A DNA stretch of 64,000 bases from Steromphala cineraria. Lineage: Eukaryota > Mollusca > Gastropoda > Trochida > Trochidae. Both the position numbers and the translations under genes were made by a program. Below, piece by piece: positions 24,894-34,827 of the stretch. The stretch is from assembly GCA_916613615.1 (NCBI GenBank), contig OU744720.1:5311749-5375748 (forward strand). The letters are read 5' to 3'. Below the pieces are notes generated by a model, which worked only from the letters and a program-made list of their open reading frames with translations, was not told the DNA's origin and ran no database searches. The first letter of the stretch is position 1. Every line of letters starts with the position of its first letter.

Positions 24894-25720
24894 GGTGTAC
24901 GGACAAAACCCCACCCTGACAAAAGCCCACGCGGACAAAAGCCCATAGGACTAAAGCCCACCCTGACAAAAACCCCACACCAATCCCACAGATACCAGGA
25001 CAAAACCCCACACTTGTATTTTAACAACTTTTATTCCATAATAATACATTTTAACCATCATTTGTGTTAATGTGACCGTGAGTGGTCTTGAACCAGTTCT
25101 GGATCCTCCATCTGCAATATACATAAAAATGTCATAAATAAAAATAAAATTGAAATATATATGAATAAAACATAAATGATATGTTAACTTTAAAAAAATA
25201 TATATATAAATCGATAAATCAATTTAATAAAATTTTAAATCTTTCTTAAAATATTAAAATAGATTAACTTACACTTAAGGATGTTTTCATAGAGCCCCCA
25301 CATTAAAGTCCTCTCCGGCGGCTGCATTCCCATCTACTCATGGTCTTGGTTGATCTCTTCTTTGTGTATAAATGTCCATCAAAACTTATCTTAACACATC
25401 CTTTGTTGTTCTTCAAAATCTCCATTTCCATCTTAATGCACACTGAGTAGAGAAGTTCTGCTTCTTTTATACCTACTTTAAGTGACATTAACAACTCACT
25501 TATCTCCAATCTATTCTCCTTCTTCTAAACCTATTCATCCTTGTCAGTTATCAACACATACTAAAATACAAACAATACATTCTCTACTCTACTAATTAAG
25601 ATTGGTGGGCTTTTGTCTCCATATGAGAAAATAGGTATGGGGTTTTGTCAGGGTGGGCTTTAGTCCTATGGGCTTTTGTCCGCGTGGGCTTTTGTCAGGG
25701 TGGGGTTTTGTCCTACAATC
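24894..25720. mobile_element. 827-bp DNA transposon with modular TIRs and 8-bp TSD (element B)
   Basis: CATTTAAT flanks both sides exactly (24886-24893 and 25721-25728). The left end reads GGTGTACGGACAAAACC and the reverse complement of the right end reads GATTGTAGGACAAAACC. Both continue with the same inward tandem modules: GGACAAAACCCCACCCT, GACAAAAGCCCACGC, GGACAAAAGCCCATA and GGACTAAAGCCCACCCT. The terminal repeats are virtually identical over about 70 bp, so the insertion is young. It carries a small spliced FLYWCH-type gene on the minus strand. FLYWCH domains accompany metazoan Mutator-like transposases, and an 8-bp TSD fits that family. The transposase core is missing, so the element is non-autonomous. 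Confidence 0.85.
25067..25488 (-). pseudogene. Two-exon FLYWCH-domain minigene with premature stop
   Basis: Exon 1 starts at ATG 25488-25486. After about 20 residues it gives ILKNNKGCVKISFDGHLYTK, KRSTKTMSRWECSRRRGL, the FLYWCH pattern (hydrophobic-Tyr then Trp-x-Cys). A TAA at 25305-25303 interrupts it, but the same frame continues CGGSMKTSLS, the expected next Cys block, up to a GTAAGT donor (exon end near 25276). The intron ends TATATTGCAG, and exon 2 (25111-25067) adds MEDPELVQDHSRSH then TAA, giving the closing His pair. A GAATAAAAG signal follows. The domain is a DNA-binding zinc finger. With one nonsense codon this copy makes at most a truncated peptide. Splicing is inferred from consensus sites and phase. 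Confidence 0.65.
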
Positions 25721-26184
25721 CATTTAATAGGTCACTAAATATATAATTCGGTTCGCTGATCTTTTAAGGTTGGATTCTGCATTTATCCTTTTTCATTTTG
25801 TATAAGTAAATCCTTTTTAATTGCATTCTTCATTGAGAATAAGTCACTTGAGATCAAGCTGGAAGTGAATCTCAGGCAGCAAATACTTGCTTGTTTTCGT
25901 GTCCTAATTCATGTATCATTAACATGAATAATATGTTTAAACCAACTTAATGTTTACCAAATCTGCCAGTTTGTTAGATGTAGCAATGAATGGATTCTAA
26001 AAGATTAGAATTTTCTTGGATGGTTGCTGTAATATTTCCAAACATGATAGATTTAATGTGTTAGGCATGATATATTTGATATGATAAACATAAGAAATAC
26101 ATAAGAATTAACTCAGATAAATATTTTGCAAATGAATTACTTCACAGATATTGTCTTTTTCACAAGGATACAAATGGCCATCAG

Positions 26185-26700
26185 ATGAATGTGTTAAGCT
26201 ACAGTAATAGTACGTTCTTACTAAATGCAAGTTTATCCAACAAAGTTAGCTGTAAATTTAAACATATATTATTTCAAATTATGTACTGTAAGCTTCGTTT
26301 AGGCTCTAGTGATCTAGATTTTAATAAAATTGAAAGGCATATTTCAGATGATCCCACCTGTTCATGAGGCGCTAATCTCATTATTTACTGGTTTTCCCAA
26401 ACTTTTCTCACTTAAGAAATGGTGCATTATACTACTAAAAAGGTACAGCTTAAAACAATCTTATATGGAAACCATGATATATCTGATCTTGGCAACTTCA
26501 CCATTTTAAAATCTGATAACCTCTTCATCACCACTTCTAATAGATGATTTTGATTTAAACATATCTTATTCAGAAGAATAGGATTGGGAACAAGTTGTCC
26601 AATTTAGAACACCCTCTCCATATATTCTAATAGATTCGAAAAAAGAGTTTAAGATGTTTACTTCCAAGCCATTGAAAGGAAATTTCTATTTTTATTGTTG
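26185..26700 (+). pseudogene. Decayed LINE tail fragments
   Basis: MYCKLRLGSSDL and ISDDPTCS then TGA (where Cys is expected) then GAN match CRIRLGCSDLN and the CSCGN block of the LINE tail at 20560-21283. LKTILYGNHDIS near 26450 matches LQTILSGDESLS, and KKEFKMFTSKP near 26642 matches LTEFKMFVS. The last block is out of the expected order, so two overlapping fragments or a rearrangement are present. Confidence 0.55.
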
Positions 26701-26898
26701 AATGTATTATTGCATTTCATGTCATCAGCATGTCCTTTGCTTGAAACATCACATTTGTATCGGAACGGTATTAATATAAGCCCCTGGCTTGTTTGTCAGT
26801 CCGTTTCATATTTCCACGAATAATAAAATATGTTGAAACCATTTCAAATAATGATATTGTTCAATGTTTTAATTCACAGTGGTAGTCATTGAGGATTA

Positions 26899-29800
26899 TT
26901 TGCACCAATAACATAATACAAGATAAATAATTAACTGAAAATAAACACAATGATACAATATCAATTAGTCCAGATTCATTTTTTGTGTTATGAGGTATAT
27001 TTTACTTGCATTTCAGGGTTTTATTTTATCTGTATAAAAATGTAATTTGTCTTGGGTTTTTTTTTGGTTTCTGAAAAGTTTAAAGCTTTATTGGTTGTTT
27101 TCCTGGATGCTTTTGACAATTAATTTTCTTCAATTTTGCATATGTCAGAGTGTTCAACATCAAGCCTATCTATGTTAGCCGTTAATTGGGAACTGTTATT
27201 GTAACAATCAGCCCTCGTTAGCCCCTGCTGTCAAGTTGACAATATATCACAGATTGGCACCTGCTGTGTATACAGACTTACAGGTGGGCATACTCAAGCC
27301 ATTGCTTGTCACGTGTCTCTCTTATAACAATATGATGCAGTATCTGATTATTGAAATCCTAGTGGTTAAGAAAGAACCAATGAGATGATTTTAGCTAAAT
27401 GTCTGCATTGACCTATGTACCTGACCTGATCATTGTTGAAATGACCTATGAAGACAGAGGCCAAAATGTGTTGCTTAATCTGATCAAATCAGTGATGGAT
27501 TAATGTGCATTTGATGGAATATTGATACTCATACTCATATTTGCACCAATAACATAATACAAGATAAATAATTAACTGAAAATAAACACAATGATACAAT
27601 ATCAATTAGTCCAGATTCATTTTTTGTGTTATGAGGTATATTTTACTTGTATTTCTGGGTTTTATTTTATCTGTATAAAAATGTAATTTGTCTTGGGTTT
27701 TTTTTTTGGTTTCTGAAAAGTTTAAAGCTTTATTGGTTGTTTTCCTGGATGCTTTTGACAATTAATTTTCTTCAATTTTGCATATGTCAGAGTGTTCAAC
27801 ATCAAGCCTATCTATGTTAGCCGTTAATTGGGAACTGTTATTGTAACAATCAGCCCTCGTTAGCCCCTGCTGTCAAGTTGACAATATATCACAGATTGGC
27901 ACCTGCTGTGTATACAGACTTACAGGTGGGCATACTCAAGCCATTGCTTGTCACGTGTCTCTCTTATAACAATATGATGCAGTATCTGATTATTGAAATC
28001 CTAGTGGTTAAGAAAGAACCAATGAGATGATTTTAGCTAAATGTCTGCATTGACCTATGTACCCGACCTGATCATTGTTGAAATGACCTATGAAGACAGA
28101 GGCCAAAATGTGTTGCTTAATCTGATCAAATCAGTGATGGATTAATGTGCATTTGATGGAATATTGATACTCATACTCATATTTGCACCAATAACATAAT
28201 ACAAGATAAATAATTAACTGAAAATAAACACAATGATACAATATCAATTAGTCCAGATTCATTTTTTGTGTTATGAGGTATATTTTACTTGCATTTCTGG
28301 GTTTTATTTTATCTGTATAAAAATGTAATTTGTCTTGGGTTTTTTTTTTGGTTTCTGAAAAGTTAAAAGCTTTATTGGTTGTTTTCCTGGATGCTTTTGA
28401 CAATTAATTTTCTTCAATTTTGCATATGTCAGAGTGTTCAACATCAAGCCTATCTATGTTAGCCGTTAATTGGGAACTGTTATTGTAACAATCAGCCCTC
28501 GTTAGCCCCTGCTGTCAAGTTGACAATATATCACAGATTGGCACCTGCTGTGTATACAGACTTACAGGTGGGCATACTCAAGCCATTGCTTGTCACGTGT
28601 CTCTCTTATAACAATATGATGCAGTATCTGATTATTGAAATCCTAGTGGTTAAGAAAGAACCAATGAGATGATTTTAGCTAAATGTCTGCATTGACCTAT
28701 GTACCCGACCTGATCATTGTTGAAATGACCTATGAAGACAGAGGCCAAAATGTGTTGCTTAATCTGATCAAATCAGTGATGGATTAATGTGCATTTGATG
28801 GAATATTGATACTCATACTCATATTTGCACCAATAACATAATACAAGATAAATAATTAACTGAAAATAAACACAATGATACAATATCAATTAGTCCAGAT
28901 TCATTTTTTGTGTTATGAGGTATATTTTACTTGCATTTCTGGGTTTTATTTTATCTGTATAAAAATGTAATTTGTCTTGGGTTTTTATTTTGGTTTCTGA
29001 AAAGTTTAAAGCTTTATTGGTTGTTTTCCTGGATGCTTTTGACAATTAATTTTCTTCAATTTTGCATATGTCAGAGTGTTCAACATCAAGCCTATCTATG
29101 TTAGCCGTTAATTGGGAACTGTTATTGTAACAATCAGCCCTCGTTAGCCCCTGCTGTCAAGTTGACAATATATCACAGATTGGCACCTGCTGTGTATACA
29201 GACTTACAGGTGGGCATACTCAAGCCATTGCTTGTCACGTGTCTCTCTTATAACAATATGATGCAGTATCTGATTATTGAAATCCTAGTGGTTAAGAAAG
29301 AACCAATGAGATGATTTTAGCTAAATGTCTGCATTGACCTATGTACCCGACCTGATCATTGTTGAAATGACCTACGAAGACAGAGGCCAAAATGTGTTGC
29401 TTAATCTGATCAAATCAGTGATGGATTAATGTGCATTTGATGGAATATTGATACTCATACTCATATTTGCACCAATAACATAATACAAGATAAATAATTA
29501 ACTGAAAATAAACACAATGATACAATATCAATTAGTCCAGATTCATTTTTTGTGTTATGAGGTATATTTTACTTGCATTTCTGGGTTTTATTTTATCTGT
29601 ATAAAAATGTAATTTGTCTTGGGTTTTTATTTTGGTTTCTGAAAAGTTTAAAGCTTTATTGGTTGTTTTCCTGGATGCTTTTGACAATTAATTTTCTTCA
29701 ATTTTGCATATGTCAGAGTGTTCAACATCAAGCCTATCTATGTTAGCCGTTAATTGGGAACTGTTATTGTAACAATCAGCCCTCGTTAGCCCCTGCTGTC

Positions 29801-30100
29801 AAGTTGACAATATATCACAGATTGGCACCTGCTGTGTATACAGACTTACAGGTGGGCATACTCAAGCCATTGCTTGTCACGTGTCTCTCTTATAACAATA
29901 TGATGCAGTATCTGATTATTGAAATCCTAGTGGTTAAGAAAGAACCAATGAGATGATTTTAGCTAAATGTCTGCATTGACCTATGTACCCGACCTGATCA
30001 TTGTTGAAATGACCTATGAAGACAGAGGCCAAAATGTGTTGCTTAATCTGATCAAATCAGTGATGGATTAATGTGCATTTGATGGAATATTGATACTCAT
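26899..30100 (+). repeat. Tandem array, five copies of a ~642-bp unit
   Basis: The landmark TTTGCACCAATAACATAATA begins at 26899, 27540, 28182, 28824 and 29466, giving periods of 641, 642, 642 and 642 bp. Units differ by only a handful of substitutions. For example, the first has ATTTCAGGG where others have ATTTCTGGG, and units 4 and 5 share TTTTTATTTTGG where units 1-3 have an unbroken T run. Each unit contains one CACGTG E-box within GCTTGTCACGTGTCTC. There is no ORF of note and no evidence of transcription. The very high similarity implies recent amplification or homogenisation. Confidence 0.95.
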
Positions 30101-30609
30101 ATTCGGAAAAGGTAAGTTTCACATGCTTTTGCAGCCTATCTTTTGGCAAACCTGGTCATTTGATATGTAGTTTGTATATATGGTTGCCATGTATTTCAAT
30201 TGTTTGATATCGAAATTTGTAAGATTGTTACTATGTCAAATACGTTAGATTACTTGTCCCTTTGTAACAAAAAGTTAAGGAAGAACAACGTTTGTTTCAA
30301 TTGGATATTCCATTGAAAAAAGCTGCCAAATGCATTCAATAGTAATATTTTACAACAAATTGTATATAATCAATATAACTTTATCATTGTAATATATAAT
30401 GTGATTGAATTGTAAATATTTTGTTTTGTACATATACCGTTACATTAAATGATGTAATAGCATAATGTTGTTGTGTTTTATATGTTATTTAAAGAGGCTG
30501 TCTCATGGGCATCTTTTTTGCTAGTAGGAATATTGATGATTATTTTTCTCTAACTGGTATGTATGTCGCATTATGCAGTGTTAGGGGCATGGACCATATT
30601 ACGATATCA
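30101..30609. other. No recognisable gene
   Basis: Flank of the satellite array; AT-rich with short ORFs lacking any recognisable domain. Confidence 0.5.
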
Positions 30610-31090
30610 CTGTTATTTATTTCAAATCATGCGAGAATTAGGAACATTCTACAGGATAACACACTTTTCAAGACTAATCATCAAGGAGATAGTATTTCTC
30701 TTTTGCATCCCTGTTGCGTTGGAAAACCATACATATTATTATTATTGTATTGTTAGTTAAGTGTTATTTTGGTTCGTCAAGTATTCATCAGATTGGACGA
30801 AGCATGCATAAAACAGTGATATTCTTTTGAAATAATTATCATATCTTGCGAGAAATAAGAACATTCTACAATATATCAGACTTTACAAGACTTAATCAGT
30901 CATTCGCATTCATAAAACACAGTGTTATTCTTTTGAAATAATTATCAAAATGACACCTAAAAAAGAAACATTTTTTAAATCTTGCGAGAATTAAGAACAT
31001 TCTACAAGATATCAGACTTTATAAGACTAATTCAGTCATCATAGATAGCAGTTGTCTCCTGCATGCCTGTAGCGTCGAAAAACCATCAAT
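30610..31090 (+). repeat. Degenerate tandem repeat, three units (130-180 bp)
   Basis: The block GCGAGAATTAAGAACATTCT followed by ACAAGATATCAGACTTTATA and AGACTAATCAGTCAT occurs near 30632, 30847 and 30980. The first and third units also share TGCATCCCTGTTGCGTTGGAAAAACCAT-type ends (near 30703 and 31060), and the second shares AGTGATATTCTTTTGAAATAATTATC with itself 100 bp later. No coding region. Confidence 0.6.
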
Positions 31091-31139
31091 AGGTGATATT
31101 CTTTTCTTTTGATACATTTAAATGTTGAGACAACACAAA

Positions 31140-31325
31140 ACTTACATACATATACACAAATATACAAGAGTATAAAAAAATAAACAATAATATACAATAG
31201 TAAACAAAATATACAATAGTAAACAACAATATACAAGAGTAAACAACAATATACAAGAGCATATAAAAATATACAATAGTATACAAAAATATACAAGAAT
31301 ATACAAAAATATACAAGAGTATACT
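31140..31325. repeat. Minisatellite of ATATACAA(T/G)AGTA-type units
   Basis: About a dozen short units (ATATACAAGAGTA, ATATACAATAGTAAACAAA and variants, roughly 13-19 bp) follow each other. Open frames on the minus strand here are simple-sequence artefacts with alternating Tyr, Ile, Phe and Val. Confidence 0.8.
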
Positions 31326-31450
31326 GGTTTTGGAAATTCAGAGTATACTGACCAGGAAATTTTTGGAAATCGTAAGTATACTGAGGTATACTATTTTGTA
31401 TATTCGGGGTATACTGATCAGTATACCTCATTAAATTAGGGTATTTTGTC
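31320..31450. repeat. GTATACTG-module palindromic repeat, copy 2
   Basis: GTATACTGACCAGG, GTATACTGAGGTATACT, GTATACTGATCAGTATACC and AATTAGGGT recall 15290-15450 in inverted orientation (CCAGTATAC, ATACTGAGGTATACT, ACCCTAAT). It abuts the minisatellite. Confidence 0.5.
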
Positions 31451-32065
31451 CAGTGTTAGATTTTTGATAATATTCCGGGACTATATCATCCTCAGCACTG
31501 AAATTTAACAGTAACATCATGCTTTGATGTTAAAACTAACTCTATCCCACATAAAAATGACGATTAGTTTTAAAAATCCCTTGGTTTACAGTTTAAGTCT
31601 TTGAAGGAATGATACTTTGACAATTGGAAATACACATTTATATGATATAGACAGGCAAATTATTTTTAAAAATAGAATTACATAAGACATACTTTTGAAC
31701 CACATTGTGATATCAAATGATCAACAATGTATTTAAAAGTATACATGTTTTTTTCACACGGAGAGGAAACGATGACACTAGCGATGACAACATCTGAAAC
31801 AGGGTTACCTCGTGTCTTCATGCCAACTGAATTAAGTTATTTAATCAAACTTATTTGTGTTCACATTATTGAATAACGCGTCTTCGAAAAAAATATCAAT
31901 TCCCTACATTTCAAATTCAGTGTAATAAGTGGCGTTCTCACGGTGCGATCTGTAGTAACAACATGTAGCTTGCGATCTGTAGTAAGACTTAAATCGCGAG
32001 TCTGAGTAATATTTGCAATCGTAACAACTCTGCTCTCGCGAGAATATCGTTGTTTACAAGACAAT

Positions 32066-33975
32066 ATGGATTCATCGGGCGATGAAGAGACGCTAGCTGC
32101 ACTTTGTGCATACGCCTATTTAATCGGTCAACGGAAGAAGAAAAAGACACGGAAGCGAAAATCTGTTTGGGTACGTGGATGGATAGGTAGGAGATCGGAG
32201 TCAGGGGCCTACAACGCCTTACTGCGGGAACTAGAGGTAGAAGATCCCCGCTCATTGAAGAATTTTCTACGTATGGACATGGACAACTTCAACAAACTGC
32301 TGGACATGGTCAGACCGTTAGTTGAGAAGAGGTGTATTCCCATGATAGACAGTATCCCCGCCGGAGAGAAGCTAGCTCTAACCCTTCGATATTTAGCGAG
32401 CGGTATGTAAAAACCTTTGATGTAACTGAAAATATGATGCAGGATTTCTAAAATATAAGTTGGAGAGGTAAAATTACTGATGGATAACGATTACGTTGTG
32501 ATGGCACAAACCCGGAAGTAAAATGAAAATGTCAAAACAACCAAATGATAATGTCTCTTATTCTACCGCACTGAAGCATCATAAAATGCCTACAAAACGT
32601 ATAAGCAAGACTATTTATATGTTTTGAAAATATTCATTTCAGGTGACAGCTATCAATCGATGGAATTTCTCTACAGAATTCCGAAGAATACCATTTGCCA
32701 ATTTGTTCCCGAAGTGTGTGCTGCCATTTCCTCAGTTCTACCAAAAAGATTATGTCCAGGTACTTCTAGATATAAAAATTATTTTGCATTTACATGACAT
32801 TCCACAAAGCATATACCATGAACTTTGATAAATGTTAATATGTCATGAATAAAATTACAGATATTTATTTACAAAAAAAATCATAACTGATTTTCTTAAA
32901 TAATAAAATTGATTGAGTGATGAAAAACTGTTTTTTTTAAAGTACTAATTATATACTGTTTTTTTTAAAGTACTAATTATATAAATATTAACTTGTCACT
33001 TACTCGATTTATTTAAGATTTTTAATGAGAACATCAAAACAGTAAGAACAATTTAACAATTACATCAAACCGGTATTCTTCATGAAGAGCTATTCCCATG
33101 AAACACTTTTCTCTCCTATTTAAAAAGTAATTTTTGAAATAAAAAAAACCCATGGGGTTTTATGTTTAAAAAATATTTTTTCATATTTTCTATAGGTACC
33201 AAAGACAGAAAGGGAATGGACAACAGTGAGGGATGATTTTCAGACAAGATGGCAGTTCCCCAACTGTATAGGAGCGCTTGATGGGAAGCACATCGCCATC
33301 CGTGCCCCAAGTAACAGTGGATCAGCATTTTACAATTATAAAAAATTCTTTAGTATTATTCTTTTGGCTTTAGTAGATGCAAACTGCAAATTTATTTTTG
33401 TTGATGTTCGTGCAAATGGTAGAGCAGGCGATGCTGCTGTATATGCAAACTGTGATTTATCTCATGCCCTGGAGTCCAACTCACTACATCTGCCCTCCCC
33501 CACCCCGCTACCTGGCCGACAAGACCCTGCCCCGTCTGTAGTGGTTGGGGATGATGCCTTCCCACTTAAAACCTACCTGATGAAACCCTTCCCTCTCAGA
33601 GATTTGTCTTTAGCAAAAAGAATCTTTAATTACAGGTTGTCACGTGCAAGGCGAGTTTCGGAAAATGCCTTTGGCATCTTGGTAAGTCGGTTTTGTATTT
33701 TCAGGAAGCCCCTTCAAGTGTCTCCAGAGGTTGGTGAACAAATAATCATGGCTGCTATTTCCCTTCACAATTACCTGAAAACTAACAATGATGCTGTCTA
33801 CCAAGGTCAGCCTGACACTGCGGAGTCGGCTGATGGAGCGCTGACCAACATACCTGGTATCACCCAGCAGGGGGGTAACAGCTATGCTGCAAGCGCACTG
33901 GACATTCGTGATGAAATATCTGACTATTTCATCACGAATGGACAGGTTCCATGGCAATGGGACATGGTAGTGTAA
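32066..33975 (+). pseudogene. HARBI1-like: PIF/Harbinger DDE transposase (3 exons, one 1-nt frameshift)
   Basis: Exons 32066-32402, 32643-32759 and 33196-33975 are joined at GTATGT..TTTCAG and GTACTT..CTATAG introns. Exon 1 begins MDSSGDEETLAAL, has a basic patch (RKKKKTRKRK) and the N-terminal block NFLRMDMDNFNKLL. Exon 2 continues GDSYQSMEFLYRIPKNTICQ. Exon 3 holds the catalytic core: GALDGKH (first Asp, codon at 33280), VVGDDAFPL (second Asp) and RRVSENAFGIL (Glu), so the DDE triad is complete. The normal family reading across the exon 2/3 junction is DYVQ-VPKTEREW, but exon 2 reaches it only if one A is absent from the A5 run at 32743-32747. Without that extra A the protein would be about 410 residues, normal for the family. 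The function is cut-and-paste transposition in the nucleus with the partner encoded nearby. The extra A could be a real mutation or an assembly error. Confidence 0.9.
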
Positions 33976-34827
33976 GGATTTGAATAGTTAATGCTCACCT
34001 TTGACCTGTGTGTACATATAAGATAACTTATTTCAGTAATTCCACATACCGGTAATGACATTGTATGTGTTACGCCATTTTCAAAAGATAAAAAGATAAC
34101 ATGTTGGTGTAACATAATTTAATTCATCACATGTCACTATGATATCAGAATTTTCATGCAAGAACTATGAATTGTTGATGATATTATATTAAGACAATAG
34201 TGAGTCTAGCTTACATACTCCAAATGTAAGTTGGTCAATCATGAGAACAATTGTAACCAAGTCAATCCTTTCAACAATGAAACCATGGATATTAGAACTA
34301 GACATCTGTATGACCTAACCACTGCTAAAAAAAAGTATGCTTAATAAAATGATGAAATGGGCAATTATTATCATAATGGTTCCCTTATGGGTTCTAATCT
34401 TCACTGCACTGAAAACAATTACTGAAACTAAGTGTGATTAGTGAACTGAAGGATAGAAGATTTAACACAATGTGGATCATACTGTATTACTGTATCCAAA
34501 TTATATTAAGATGATAATTTTCTTATCAGCAAATATTTATTATCATCTGAGTACTATTTTTGTAAATTGGGATAGAATAAACCATGAAATTATCAAAAAT
34601 ATATTTCTATGTGTAAATTTTGTGTAATTACATCAATTTTTAACTTTATCAAATATTCCAGATATGGATACATGGTCTATACAATGATGAAAATAATGAA
34701 TCTGTTTTCTGAATCCATTATATGAGTTTAATGCACTATATAATATTTGATAGAATTGGTACAACAATATATTCCTGTATTCCTGTATTTACTCATCATT
34801 AATGGTGGTATGATAGCATGAATGTAT

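Noticed and set aside
26899..30100. CRISPR-like appearance of regularly spaced repeats
   Set aside because: Whole 642-bp units are repeated with no unique spacers, in a eukaryotic context; it is a tandem satellite.
31039..31431. 130-codon minus-strand ORF rich in Tyr, Val, Ile and Phe
   Set aside because: It lies on the ATATACAATAGTA minisatellite; low-complexity artefact.
33640..33957. 105-codon minus-strand ORF inside the Harbinger element
   Set aside because: Antisense shadow of transposase exon 3.
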